In this document: one piece after another, positions 42,156 to 54,179 of the stretch
Position numbering within the stretch: the stretch's first letter is position 1
Layout of the letters: each line of letters starts with the position of its first letter
Source of the DNA: Cercophora sp. LCS_1
Taxonomy: Eukaryota > Ascomycota > Sordariomycetes > Sordariales > Lasiosphaeriaceae
DNA length: 64,000 nucleotides
NCBI GenBank assembly: GCA_036250225.1
Contig: JAPZLL010000014.1
Span: 682,001-746,000 of the forward strand
Direction: 5' to 3'
Translations under genes and position numbers: made by a program
Notes under the pieces: model-generated
The model's database searches: none
What the model was told of the DNA's origin: nothing
What the model saw: the letters and a program-made list of their open reading frames with translations, nothing else

Positions 42156-44423
42156 GGCGGCGGTGTTGGGACTGCGCGGCCGGGCGCGCAGCGAGGGCTA
42201 AGGATGCACAAAATAGGTTGATTTGCGGGGTTAGAGGACGAGCTGAGGGTTTTCCCGTTTTGGTTTCCCAGGATTCTAGGGTAAGAGCTGTTGAAGTGCC
42301 GTTTGGCGATCCAAACTAGCCCTCGTGGGGGTGGAAGGTTGGTGTTGGAGTGGCAGATGTCGTCAGTGACGAGTTATGGCGGGGTTTTGTGTTTCGCATC
42401 TGGCAGTCCTTGTTGTTGCGATTTGGGCTGCGGTGCCTTGCTCCTCCTTGGAGGCGGGCAGGGGTGCCTAGGCTGGGAACGCAGGGCAGATAGGACGGGA
42501 AGCCGTTGCAGCAGATGGTGGGTCGGGGAGCGCTGTCTTCCTCTAGGTCCTCAAGCCTCTCTGTCATGAACAAGGTCGCTGGGGCAAGATGAGAATTGTT
42601 TTCTTCTGACCCCACCACCAAGCCCAGGAACTTCCAAACGGCCAACAGGCAGCCTCAAATCGGCGTGGGCGAAAACAATCCCGTCCCGCCCCTTCGGGCA
42701 GCTTTCATTTCCAATGCTACTTATAGGATCGACCTGTTCGTCTGCAGCTCAGAGGACTAGCTGTGCGGGCAGATGCGCCCGCGGCGGGGTAATATTCCAT
42801 GCAATCAGCACAAGCACAGTTCTCGAGGACACGGATCATCTCTCCAGTTGGTTTTCAACTCTGGCATGAAGCAAATCGAGACGCATTAAGATAAGAGTTG
42901 TCCCGTAGAATTACGGTTTAGCTTCGCGCCCAATTCGATGGCATGGAAGCGAGGCGGATGTCGCGTTTTTCGTTCCGGCCTTCATGACTGGAGACTCCGC
43001 TGGCCCCTCGGCAACAAGGAACTGCACATTGGAATGCGCACCGGGCAGGTTGGGCACCGCATATGGCCGGCCACCTGAGACACACATTGGTCGCGGGTTT
43101 TTGAGCGGATGTAGTAGGACTGCCGTAGGACTTTTGAGCGCTCAGCATTCACAGGGCCGCCTATCAGCGGGGCTCTTGTGGTTTTCGCATATCCAACAAT
43201 GCGAGACCGGCCGAAGAAGGAGGGGTCGGCGACTCCAGGGAGCCCGCCAACATGATTGGCCCGAATGCGCCGCCCCAGGCTTATCGCTTATCAGGACTGT
43301 CAGAGCTGCGGACAGAAAAGTGAAGCTCGAAGCTCCGTTGCTCTCACTCGAGGGTAAAGAGTTTTCATCCAAGGGGCTGATATTTCCAAGGGTCTTAGAA
43401 ACCGGATTAAGATCTCCAAGACAGCTTTTAAAGCTGCTATATGGCATTACTTTTACACTAAGATCAGGTATAGGTTCAACGACGATTCTACGGTAGATGA
43501 ATTTCTTGTTCTTGTCAGATTGCTGAGCCCTGTCTTCCAAAGCATCCATCATTCTCATGGATGTGCTGCCAGCAGCTCGGATTCGGGTCCTTGGATCCTG
43601 TCTTCATGCTTGCCTGTAAAGATCGATCGTGTCAGACGTTCGGTCTTACGGGCATCTCAGAGAGCCAACCAGCCGCCACCCTGACGTTGTCCGGAGTTTG
43701 AGCAAACAAATCGCTGGGTCCGGATCTCACTGAAGGACCGGAGGCGGCCTCTCATTCTGTTGCCACGCTCACAATGACACGCTGACGGCTGCGTCGAACT
43801 GCGGGGTGTGACTGGTTGTCCTTTATCCATGGTGCCGTTTCCTGAGAATATGGGCTTTTTCACATGGCACCGGGAAGAATGCGCAAAGATGCTGGGGAGG
43901 CGAGGCGTGCGCAGGTGTGTGCGCCCCTGGGTGGGGGTGGCAGCTCCAGAGTAAACAATCCACCTAAGGATGTATCTCAGACGACCCTCGAAGCTGTTCA
44001 GTATTCAGCATCTCTATGCGTGAGTTGGGCGCCTTTTATCCCCGAAACCCTCATGATGTCCTTAGCTATCAGTTTCCAGCGCAAAGTGACTGATTTTGCC
44101 AGCATCCTCATCCGACCAGCCCGAACCAAAATTGGCGGTTATTCTCAGCTGTGCCATTGAAGACTGGGGTGCAAGTGGTGGATCTTCGGGGAAGGACACT
44201 GTTCGTTGAACAGACGCTTGGCCCGTCTCATAACATGCACCACGAATATCAATTTTCTATCCAAACAATAATTCGTAGTTCGAACATCATCTCATTTTTC
44301 CATGCTAAACCGGCGACAACCAAGACAGGTGAACTCCAGTACATAAACATGCATACCCCTTTGATCCCTCAAAACTCCAAGTCAAGGTTGCAGTTCTCAT
44401 TGCACAACAGGACTCTCGCATGC
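42156..44423. other. gene-free region upstream of PKC1
   Basis: About 2.3 kb holding the PKC1 promoter and the 3' region of the acyl-CoA dehydrogenase gene. No complete gene. A short plus-strand stretch at about 43370-43560 reads like protein without a start, with A/T-rich codons unlike the surroundings; see findings. Confidence 0.5.
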
Positions 44424-45880
44424 TTATACAGTGTACTCCTTCTGCAGGGTCTTCGCGATGGTGTTGAGCCTGGATAGAGCGGTCAGCAAACATTCACCAC
44501 ATCAGGAGCAGGGCAAGACTTACTGGATATTGCTGGTGCCTTCGTAAATGGCACCAATCTTGCTGTCACGCCAGAACTTTTCCGCCAATCCCTCACGAAC
44601 GAAGCCCATACCACCCATCCACTCAACCGCCAGACCGCTCACACGCCCCGCAACCTGCGAAGCGTAGAGCTTGGCCATGGCAGCGTCCATGACAAAGTCC
44701 TCACCCGCCTCCTTCTTGCGCGCGGCGTTGTACACGAGAGCCCTGGCTGCGCAAATCTCGGTGTAGGACTGAGCGATCTGATGCTGCATGCCCTGGAACT
44801 CTCCCACGAGCTGGCCAAACTGCTTGCGATCGTTCCACACGTACTTTACCGCGTTTTCCCAAGCACCCAGGGCCAGACCCGTCATCTGGGCAGCAATGCC
44901 GATGCGGCCCTCGTTCAGCAGCCCAATGGCATATTTGTAACCCTCGCCACGCACACCGAGAAGGTTCTCCTTGGGCACCTCGACATCGTCAAAGTTGAGC
45001 ACGCAGGTGCTGCTGGCCTTGATACCAAGCTTCTTCTCCTTCTTGGCGATGCTAAACCCCTTCATGTCCTTGTCGACAATAAAGGCGGTGATACCGCGGT
45101 GCTTCTTCTCGGGGTTGAGGTTGGCGAAAACGATAAAGAACTCGGCCTCCATGCTGTTCGTAATCCACATCTTGCTACCGGTGATCTTGAACCCGTTCTC
45201 CGTCTCAACAGCCTTTGTCGCGAGCGCGAAGGCATCGGAGCCACTGACAGGCTCTGACAAGCAGAAGGACCCGACAATGTTAGTAGCCAGCTTGGGGAGG
45301 TACCTCTTCTTGAGGTCTGCGCTGCCCCACTTGATGATGGCCGTGTTCACGAGTGTGTTGTGCACGTCGACCATAACAGACACGGACGGATCGACCCGGG
45401 CCAGCTCCTCAATACCGACAATGGCAGCGGTGAAGTTCATTCCAGCGCCACCATACTCCTCAGGAATCTCAACGCCCATCAGACCCTGCTCAAACAGCTG
45501 CTCCACGATTGTTGGGTCCATTTGTTCGGCCTCGTCCATGTCGCGGACCTTGGGCAAGATGACGTCGTTGGCAAACTTGCGCACAGCTTCGGACATGGCC
45601 GTCTCGACCTCGGAGAAGTGGGTGATGGGAGTAGGTGGCATGTCCGTCAGGTTGGAGTCGCGGAGGGGCGTCGTTGTGGACAGAGGGCGGGCGCTACGTG
45701 GCCGAAGACTTGGTCAGGAGAGAGGCCATTGGGACGCAACATGTTGAACACTCACCCCTGAACAGCTGGTACAACCTTTTGCAGCCTGCTGCTACATTGT
45801 ATCCTCGGAGCCGAGTGCGCTGTCAAGACCGTCTGGCTTCTCCGCACCGCGGGGCGCAACGCTCTCGTGAATGACCTCAT
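44424..45880 (-). CDS. acyl-CoA dehydrogenase, short/branched chain, mitochondrial
   Basis: Exons 45880-45756, 45708-44524 and 44469-44424 give 451 residues. Exon 1 encodes a typical mitochondrial presequence (MRSFTRALRPAVRRSQTV), so the ATG before PPTPITHF is internal. The enzyme is an FAD-dependent acyl-CoA dehydrogenase oxidising acyl-CoA to 2-enoyl-CoA, passing electrons to ETF. Motifs: IPEEYGGAGMNF, the ACADSB-like DPSVSVMVDVHNTLVN, SFCLSEPVSGSDAFA, KMWITNS, NEGRIGIAAQMTG and IYEGTSNIQ with the catalytic glutamate. The last exon adds LNTIAKTLQKEYTV. The DPSVSVMVD block favours a short/branched-chain type in isoleucine or valine breakdown. It is divergent from the mitochondrial ribosomal S12 gene. 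Confidence 0.94.
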
Positions 45881-46448
45881 CTCGGGTATAATGTGGAAGG
45901 ACGGTAGGAAACGTGGGGAACACAAGGGCGGCGAGCAGTCGGCGGACGACACGAGGGTTTCTATAAGATACAATGATGCGTCTGCAACCCCGCGATGGCG
46001 GCACGGGTTGTTCGGATAGCTATGGAGAACCGGGACGCCGAAGCACAAGAGAGGGGAGAGAAGCAAAACAAGGGACTAGGTAGGAAGAAATTCCGACATG
46101 AGTAAGGAAATGGACGGCCCAAGGGATGCGCGAGGGACGGCGTCTGCACAGTCGCTTGCCGAGGTACCTCCACACAAACTTGCTTCTGCAACAACGACCG
46201 AAGCTGTGACGGAGTGCCGCTCCACCGGGAGGGGCATTGGCCGGGGTCTTCCGCTTGCGCAGGGTTGATGCATCGTCCATGTGACCGGCGCTGGTAGGCC
46301 GACAATTGCCGAAGCTGAGCTGACTTAAGCAGTGGTCGCGCCGCCGCACGTGAAAGATCACCTGACCCAAAAAGTTCCAAGCTCACGGCTCCGGGATTGC
46401 TTCAATTGCGGTCTGCATCAGGGGATCGTCGCGCTAGTAGCACTCACC
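45881..46448. promoter_or_regulatory. shared upstream region of acyl-CoA dehydrogenase and MRPS12
   Basis: 568 bp between divergent start codons, both for nucleus-encoded mitochondrial proteins. A minus-strand open frame inside it is not supported as a gene. No specific binding site is assigned. Confidence 0.5.
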
Positions 46449-47081
46449 ATGGCGACGGCATTCCTCCGAAATCTCCTGTTGCCGTCTCTACGGAGGCCGG
46501 TACTTCGCCCAATTGTAGCGCCTGCGCCCTCTCAAACCAAGGCCATCCGGGCCTTTTCGAGCACTCCATCACAGAGCGCGACTCTCAACCAAGTTCTCCG
46601 TGTACGGGCCCCTAATGGACAATTGATCTCCATCCCACTGACGTTGACCACCTAGGGCTGCCGGAAACCGCAACGAGCTCGCCATGCCGTCTCCCCCGCT
46701 CTGTCCGAGAAACATGCGCCTCAAATGAAAGGCGTCTGTGTCAAGGTCGGCATTACTCGTCCCAAGAAGCCCAACTCTGGAGAACGAAAGACTGCCCGTG
46801 TGAGATTGTCGAGTGGAAAGGTTATCACAGCATTCATCCCCGGTGAGGGCCACAATATTCAGCAGCACAGCGTTGTCCTTGTGCGTGGAGGGCGAGCCCA
46901 GGATTGTCCCGGTGTGCGTTACAAGTTGGTGAGAGGGGCGCTGGATCTGGTAAGCTACATGGATGGGCAAGGCATCGCACGGGCGGAAGATGCTGACTTT
47001 CTTCAGGGCGGCGTTACGACTCGTGTGAGCAGCAGGAGCAAGTTCGGAACCAAGAAGCCTAAGAAGGCGGCGGTTGGTTAG
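46449..47081 (+). CDS. MRPS12: mitochondrial ribosomal protein uS12m
   Basis: Exons 46449-46601, 46656-46949 and 47007-47081 give 173 residues. The first exon is a mitochondrial presequence (MATAFLRNLLLPSLRRPVLR). The mature part is unmistakable uS12: QVLRGCRKPQRARH, KGVCVKVGITRPKKPNSGER, KTARVRLSSGK, AFIPGEGHNIQQHSVVLVR and GGRAQDCPGVRYKLVRGALD, ending KFGTKKPKKAAVG. uS12 lies at the small-subunit decoding centre and influences translational accuracy. Introns of 54 and 57 nt have GTACGG...CCTAG and GTAAGC...TTCAG; both keep the reading frame, which could hide them from simple ORF finding. Confidence 0.95.
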
Positions 47082-47613
47082 ACTTTAGACCGTCTGGGCG
47101 GATGAGAAGGGCGGGCGAAGAGACCGCGCGGTCAATTGCAACTGGGGGATCAGTTGCTGGATCGAGATTCTGTGACATCAGAGCCACAGATCTCACTGTG
47201 CAAACACAGTGTATACATAGCCGTGACAGAGGGAAAACAAAAACGTCTTCGGATTAGGGCCGCCATTTTGACCAGGAACCTCAATCATCTCAAATCACCC
47301 AAGCATAGTGTCAAAGTTATTTACAGACGAAGAATCGGCACCGGCTTGCCGCCATAACAATAGTCCACCCCCGAAACCAAAACCACACCACATCCCTTTA
47401 CTGTGACAACAAGAACCGTTAAAATCATCCCAGACGCCCCGAATTCCCCACTGCCGTTTTCTGTTACTCCGTTTGCCCAGTGAGCTAAGCCGGTGCCGTT
47501 CATAGCTCAGGCGTCGTGAACAAAGACTGTTAGGCTAAAGATGGTACAAAGTCTATAACGTGCCCCTGTCTGTTCATGCATTCATCGCTCTATCAGTGGA
47601 GGAGACCCTAAGC
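47082..47613. other. convergent intergenic spacer
   Basis: Between the convergent MRPS12 and mannosyltransferase stops. No coding region seen. Confidence 0.6.
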
Positions 47614-49091
47614 CTAGTCTTGCTGATTCTCCCAACCCTCGGGCTTGTCCAGCCCGTTGATCTCAAAGTATCTGGAGGTACCTAGAGAATGTTAGAACTT
47701 GATAGGTAAGATCGACAGGAGCATGACTCACAAGAATAGCCCTTCCAGTCAAAGTTGTCCTTGGGGTTGCAGTGGCACTTGAGCTGCTGGCGGAACTTAT
47801 CCCCAGTAGGACAGTGCGTGAACGGGACGTGGTAGTAGGCGATATCGTTGAAGAAGTGGATATCCTCCTTCTTGAGCATCAGACCGGCAGCGATGGAGTG
47901 GACGGGCGCGTCACCCCAGCGCTCGTAGAAGAAACCGCCATCTTTGTCAAGCGACTCGAAGAAGTCGATGTACGGCTTGGAACGGAGCCACTCAAGGCTG
48001 CCAATCTCAAAGTTGGACCACTAGAAAGCGTGTCAGTGTTACCGGGCAGGAGAGAGAGAGAGATTGAGCACTCACGAAATGGCAGTGGTTGTACGTCACA
48101 CCGCCATCGTCGCTGAGGAAGCCCATCGAGTTGTCTTCAGCGATGTGCTCGGGGTGGTTCTTCATGAACTTCTTGACGCTGTCCCAGAGTGTCGGGATGG
48201 TCTCGACGTACTCGTACAGGCTTAACACGAAGCTGTACTTCTTGCCGCTCTCCTTCATGAAGCGGAAGGGGTCGTAGTGGATGTCGCAGTGCAACTCGAC
48301 GCTGGGCTCCACGCGCCAGTAGTACTCGTAATTCATCATCAGGGGTTGGCGGAAGAAGAATCCAGACTCGAAGCGGCACATGTGGCGGTAGCTAACGCTG
48401 TCGCCGTAGATGATCTTGCGCTGGGCCATGTCCTCGCGCACCTTCTTGGCCTTGTCCTGATCGATGTGTTCGGGGAACGACCAGTGCTCCTTAGGGATCT
48501 CGCCATAGTGCGTCTTGCCTGACACCAACGAAGTGGTGACCTTCTTGAAGGTAGCGTCAAACGGCTTGTCGTTGAGGAACACCCAGTCGTAATTGTAGCG
48601 GCGATTGAAACGGTCCTCAATGTGGCGGATCGATTTCGCGATCTCCCAAACGTCGGAGTTCCGTGCCAGAGTGACAAATGTAGCGTTGACCCGCGGGCCT
48701 TCCTTGATACCGTTCAAATCGTCCCAGCCGGGGTCGTTGGGCGTCATCGCCATCGGGTAGTCGGCAGGGTTGAGGTCACCGCCCACCTTGGGCTTTGGCT
48801 TCTCAGCGAGGGGCTTCTCCTTGACGGGGGTCGCAGGTGTCTCGCTGCCGCCTGTCGCGGGCTGTGGTTTGCTCGGCTGCTCCTCATGCTTGTGGCCAGG
48901 CTTGTAAATGCCCGGGTTGAGAGGCTCGATCTTATCGGAGCTCGAGATGAAGTAAAACACTGCTAATACCTACTCACGGTTAGAATCGTCGTGCTTAGTT
49001 CCAGCGAGAAGCATTTGAGAACTCAGAAGCTGAGACGTACGAAGAAGGCGAAGAGGATGTAGCGCACGTAGCGGGCGCTTCCGGCTGCCAT
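47614..49091 (-). CDS. alpha-1,2-mannosyltransferase, GT15 (KRE2/MNT1/KTR)
   Basis: Exons 49091-49041, 48969-48076, 48020-47732 and 47681-47614 give 433 residues. A type II Golgi protein: a short cytoplasmic end (MAAGSARYVRY), a signal anchor (ILFAFFVLAVFYFI), then a Pro/Lys-rich stem and the lumenal GT15 catalytic domain. Conserved blocks: NATFVTLARNSDVWE, YNYDWVFLNDKPFD, YRHMCRFESGFFFR, YYWRVEPSVELHCDI, YNHCHFWSNFEIGSLEWLR and the final RYFEINGLDKPEGWENQ. It transfers mannose from GDP-mannose onto O- and N-linked glycans of wall and secreted proteins. The KRE2/MNT1 versus KTR sub-type cannot be fixed from the sequence alone. The second intron contains a CT microsatellite. Confidence 0.93.
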
Positions 49092-51051
49092 TTTGGAGGT
49101 TGTCCAGGGACTCTGGCTCTCAAATGGGGATCGACCGTGAGTATGTCCCAGTAGAAAAATGAATCTGCGCGAGGCAGAAAATCACTCGGCAGCGGGCGCC
49201 TTCGTGGAGGTGTCGCCGTCTCCTGATGGAGAGGTTGGGTGGTGGCGTCGCGGAATTGGAGGTTGGATCTTCTGGAAGCACAGCCGGCTTACTCCAACCC
49301 AAAGTTAAAGGACCGGATGGCGTGTCGAATGACGCCGATGCAGAGGACGATGGATTCACTTTTGAAGGGGACAGATCATTGCTCTCCCCTCAAGTCCAAG
49401 TCGGCATGTCTCAGGAAGTTGGAGCAAGGAGACAGCGAATGCGTCGGTCTGGAGAAACGAAAAAAAGGAGGCGACAAGGGCTGCGCGTGTCCTGACAGGC
49501 CCAAGATGAGCAGGGAAGCAAAAACGGCAACCACTGTATTTTTAGTGCTTTAGTCGGTCTTGGGCTAACGCAACCAGCAGCTCTTGACAGCTGGCATTGT
49601 TAGTGGTGTACCTTCAGCCGCATGGCACGCCACTTCGTATAGTTCGCCTGAAGCCAAATGAGATCCAGAATTCCAGACACCGTCGCGTCGTTGCCCAAGG
49701 CTGTTCGCAACCCCCTATCCATGCAGAGTTTAGGGAGTCCTCCTGGAGTTCAAATGTCCATGCACCACCCAAGCTTTCGCGGTCAACCCTTCAAGCAGAT
49801 GGACTCTGGTTTGGCTTTTGGGAGAGGCAGGCTTTACATTACGTAGGCGGGAATAACCTGGGTGCAGATCCACTGACATGGAAGGCCATGGTTATTGATC
49901 ACCTCCACTTTGTATCGTGAACCCGGTTCTGAAGAAGGGATGTCTTTTGTTACCTGCTGTGCTTGCTTTGTGAGATGCATTTGAATAAAGCCCATAAACA
50001 ATTCCACCCCACGGGATGAACGCGCTTGCATGCACTGATGGTGTCCAAAATAAGCTTAAGACGTGGTGCGGAGGAATGCATCATCTGGGGCTGGCAGATT
50101 GGAGAGATCTTTGATATCAACTGGCAATGATCGCTGTACTTCCAAACGCTCTGAATATTTCTACTCTTTGGATGGCGCTTCAATGACAGTGTGAGTGGAA
50201 CTTGATGTTTGACAACGGATACTGGGCCGAGAGAAGTTGGAAACAATGCCTGCAAATTGTCTCACAAAGATCGCTGACCGCATTTTCCCCATTGCATTCT
50301 TTGGTGGTGTTGCAACATCCACAAGTCACCCCACCGACCAAGTACGCGGGGCACGGACCCATCTTTGATAGAGGATAATCCGACCAGCAGTCCGATTGGC
50401 CTCTCGGAAAATTCTATGAGGACATCCCACTTCTGCTGATCAGGTCGCCGGCAGCAATTGACCCACAGAGCACCGTGGCGGAGACCTCAGCTTTGCGACG
50501 CCTCGACCTTTCCTTCCTGACGGTTTCCTTTCCTCAAGGGGCCGCAAACTTCCTTGCGTTTCGTCTTCTGGTTCTTTTTACTTTCCTTCATCACGGTAAA
50601 ACTTCGCGTTACGTCTGTTGTCGTCGACCGCGAGCCGAGTTTTCTCTCGACAAAGCTGGATTTGACTTCTATCGCATCGCATCATCATGAGGCTTGACCG
50701 AGCCCACTACAGCTCTATCTTCACCTGTCTTGTCGTAAGTCTGGTCAGAATTCACATATTTTTCTGAGGGGTGACTGTTGGGCTCGGGCGCGCACAAGGA
50801 GCACAACCTCGAGCGGGGTCAACATGTGGTATCCTGTGAGCCAGCCGCAGCGCTCCTCCCTCTTCACGTTGACTGCACTTTGTATCTAGCCAGTGCGCTG
50901 CAAAGCTGAAAAAAAAATCTCTGTTTCCGCTTGTTTACCACTTGTGTTTTTCGATCCCGCGCCTCAGACCGGAGCCGAACTCAAGCGTGACGGGTGGCTA
51001 ACGTTACCAGTGCTAATTCTACCCGGCGCTTCTCCAAACAATACCATCGCC
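49092..51051. other. divergent intergenic region, nearly 2 kb
   Basis: Promoter space of the mannosyltransferase (leftward) and PAT1 (rightward). No supported gene. A GTAAGT near 50733 in the PAT1 leader might be a 5'-UTR intron donor, without a clear acceptor partner chosen. Confidence 0.5.
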
Positions 51052-53662
51052 ATGTCGTTCTTTGGATTCGATCCTACGAGGCCCAACCCGGTTGGCGCCG
51101 GCTTCTCCCAGGCCCGCGATCCCTTTGCAGGGCTTGCCGATCAAGACGACGGCAACGTTCTCGAGTTTGAGGATACATACGATGGTTTGGGTGATCAACT
51201 TGACGAGACCGATGATGTCTTCAACGATGATACGTTCGGAGATACCGCTGGTGTTAAGGCCGCCCCAGTTGGAAAGGACTTCGATTTCTTCGGGCAGACT
51301 GCAAAGGTTGCAAATGCTATTGAAGAGGAGCATGTCCGTTTCAATCGTCAGGCGCCCGCTCCGAGAGTTGCGCAGTCCACCGCGCAATACTCGGCCACTC
51401 AGGTTGCTTCCCACCCCGCGTCCACGTCGTATAGTTATTCGCCTGCTCAAACGTCCTACAAGCCCGCGCGTACCGGCTACGAGAAGTATAGCCAGGAACC
51501 TGAGCTTCAGATCGATGCCGCTCTCTGGGGTGTTGCGCCGAAGAAACCTCAGCAACCCGCTCAGGCCTCTCAGCCCGCTCCACCCACGGTTACGACAACC
51601 CGCAAGGTCTTGAGCTTGGAGGAGGTTGAGGCACAGATGCGAGCGCAGCAGCAAGCGAAGAAAGCTACTCAGCCAGCAGCTCCTTCCCCTGTTCCTCATC
51701 CTCAGGTCCAGCCTCAGCTACAGCCTCAGGCTGGACACGATTCGGGATATCAGTTCCCCCAGCCGGTCCAGCACCACGCGCCGTCCCCTGCTGATCACGG
51801 TCGACTCCAAGAGCAGCCCTACCATCCGGGGCCTGGCCAGCCTGTGACGATTCTCCAAAGGCCCCAGTCGAAGCCCACCCAACCGCAGGTTCACCCCCCG
51901 CAGGCGCCAGTTCAACCCAGCGCTCACCAGCGCCAGCAGCCGTCGGGGCCTTCTCAGCCCACTCAAATCCTGCAGAACCCGAATCGGCTGTCTGGCGATG
52001 CGGCCAGGGTTGCGGGTCACTCGCATCCAACCCCTCCGATCCCAACTGGTCATTCTCAGCATCAGACTCACCGGCCCCAAGGTTCATTCTCTCGGCAGCC
52101 TCAGCTCGTGGGCCATCCGTCCCAGCTTTCGCAGCTTTCCGAGGAAGACAAGGCCGCATTCATGGAGCAGGAGGCGAAGCGCGCCAAGAGAAATCACAAG
52201 ATCTTCCTGATGTCCCGAGACAATGGCATCATGACTCCTCAGGATAAGAACTTTGTTACTCGCATTCAGCTCCAGCAACTTGTCGCTGCTACAGGAAACC
52301 CCAACGAGCACGGCACCGATGAGTCTCTGGCCGAGGACTTCTACTACCAGGTTCACAACCAGATCAAGGGAGGTCACCGACAGCACCCCAGCCAGCCTCT
52401 GAACAACTTCGCTCAGACATACCTGTTCCAGACTGGCAGTCGTCTCGGTGGCATGCGGCGTCACCATCGAGGCCCTGAGAATCACATGCAGCGAATGGAG
52501 CAGCAGGTTCAGCGTGCCGTCGAGGCTGCTAAGAACAAGCCAAAGAACAAGCAGCTTGTTATTGAGGGCAGTCTGGGCAAGATCTCTTTCAGTAATGCCA
52601 AAACCCCCAAGCCGCTCCTCAACATCAAGCGGGCCGACAATGCTACCGACGCCCACCGCCCGAGTAGCTCACACAAGAACGTCCATGCGACCGCTGGTAG
52701 GGATAAGAAGAGCGACCTTCGGTCCATCGAGACGGTGTATACCACGCTGATGAAGATGGAGGACCATGACCGCACAATGCCGCCTCCCCCGGCCGGTGAT
52801 TCTGACACTGAAGCCATCGAGAAACTTGTTACTTGGAACGCCGTTGCTCACGGCCTCAACAAGAAGCTCTGGCAAGCACTTCGAGTCCACGATCACCCTG
52901 AGAACGGCGGCATCCACCCGTTTATCGCTCTTCTTTCATACAGCAAGGGCAAGAAGGCGATGGACCGCATTTTCCGCCATGCTACCCAGGAGCAACGCAC
53001 AACCATTCTTACTTTGATTGTTGTGAACCTTGACAACCTGGATGTGGTGCGGGATGCGCAGGTTACGACCGGCGATATGCAACTCAACGCGGCTATGCGT
53101 GAGAATGTAGAGCTCTTCTCGGTTGCAGTCATGTCAACACTGTTCAACTTCATGAATGAGCTTGACCTCGATCTTGTGGCTGGTGTTCTTGGGCTCGTCT
53201 GCACCCGAAACGTCGACATCATCGCCAAGAGTAGAATCGGTGCATCCATGCTCACCATGATCCTGAGCCGTGCTGAGATCATCAAGCACAATGGAGGGGG
53301 CAGTGAGAATTCTTGGCGCGCATGGTAAGTTCGCTGCCCAGTTTAGCTAACATGCTGCTAACGATCGTTGCAGGGACGCTCAGTACACTCAGTTCTTCAA
53401 CCTCCTGGAGCCCAGTCTCCCGTACATCTTCCCTGGCACGGTCAGCACTGGCGATGACATGTATGTCTGGCAGCTGCTTGCCGCCATCGGTATTGGCGCT
53501 AGCCCCGACCAACAGCAGCGTCTTGTCCTAGCTGTCAAGGATCGGGTCATGGATACTGTGACTCTCTCGAAGAGACTTCCTGCCGACCTGTCTGCTCAGC
53601 GCCTGCAGAACGTCAATCTCTTCATGCGTTCCATCGGCTTAGATGTCGAGCTCCTACAGTAG
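51052..53662 (+). CDS. PAT1: PAT1, decapping activator and P-body protein
   Basis: Exons 51052-53324 and 53374-53662 give 853 residues; the 49-nt intron has GTAAGT, GCTAAC and TTGCAG. The start MSFFGFDPTRPNPVG is the conserved Pat1 N-terminus. The middle is Pro/Gln-rich low complexity as in the family. Conserved parts include DKNFVTRIQLQQLVAATGN, HNQIKGGHR, the long helical segment after FGTKMRRHH-like RLGGMRRHHRGPENHM, LVIEGSLGKISF and the C-terminal helical repeat domain ending MRSIGLDVELLQ. Pat1 binds Lsm1-7 and Dhh1 and promotes decapping of deadenylated mRNA in the cytoplasm. An upstream in-frame ATG at 50893 is rejected because the N-terminal motif marks the start. Confidence 0.94.
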
Positions 53663-54179
53663 AGCAACATGCGAATCTTGGATTCGCGACCATTTGGTCC
53701 ATGGGTCGACCGGTCTGGCTTCTTTGAGGTTGCGAAGAGGAGTTTGGGAATTTTGAAAAGTCGCGCCGCCCTCTCGAAAAGGGCGGGATGTTGATAGGTG
53801 ACCTCAGGCTATATGCTGTCTTCATTGCGTATATCACGACTAGCGGCATTGATGAGGCGTTTAATGTGGCCGGGATGACGATAAGCGCAACGATGGATTT
53901 CTGGGGTGCGATTTCTAGCGTCTTGATGAACACTCTGCGGTATATGGCTCGGAATTGTATGTCACTTGTAGAATAGCAGAACCCATGGAATCGGGTCCCA
54001 TCGCACTGAGAACGCTGTTTGGCACTAGAGAATGGCTTGTGATTCCTCGGGTATCGACTAGGTATTTGGGACCCATAGCAATGTCCACCAACGCCATACA
54101 CTGAAAAAAAAAAAACGAAAAAAAAAGCGTCTAGCTCTTGCACTTGATTGTCCACGCTGAACCAACCTGAAATCCCCAG
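53663..54179. other. convergent intergenic spacer
   Basis: Between the convergent PAT1 and RPC37 stops. Contains an A-rich run near 54103-54126. No gene seen. Confidence 0.6.

Noticed and set aside
44424..45641. acyl-CoA dehydrogenase starting at the internal ATG 45641
   Set aside because: A spliced upstream exon supplies a clear mitochondrial presequence in the same frame.
50893..51051. 53-residue N-terminal extension of PAT1 in the open frame
   Set aside because: The conserved PAT1 N-terminus starts at the ATG 51052; the extension is not PAT1-like.
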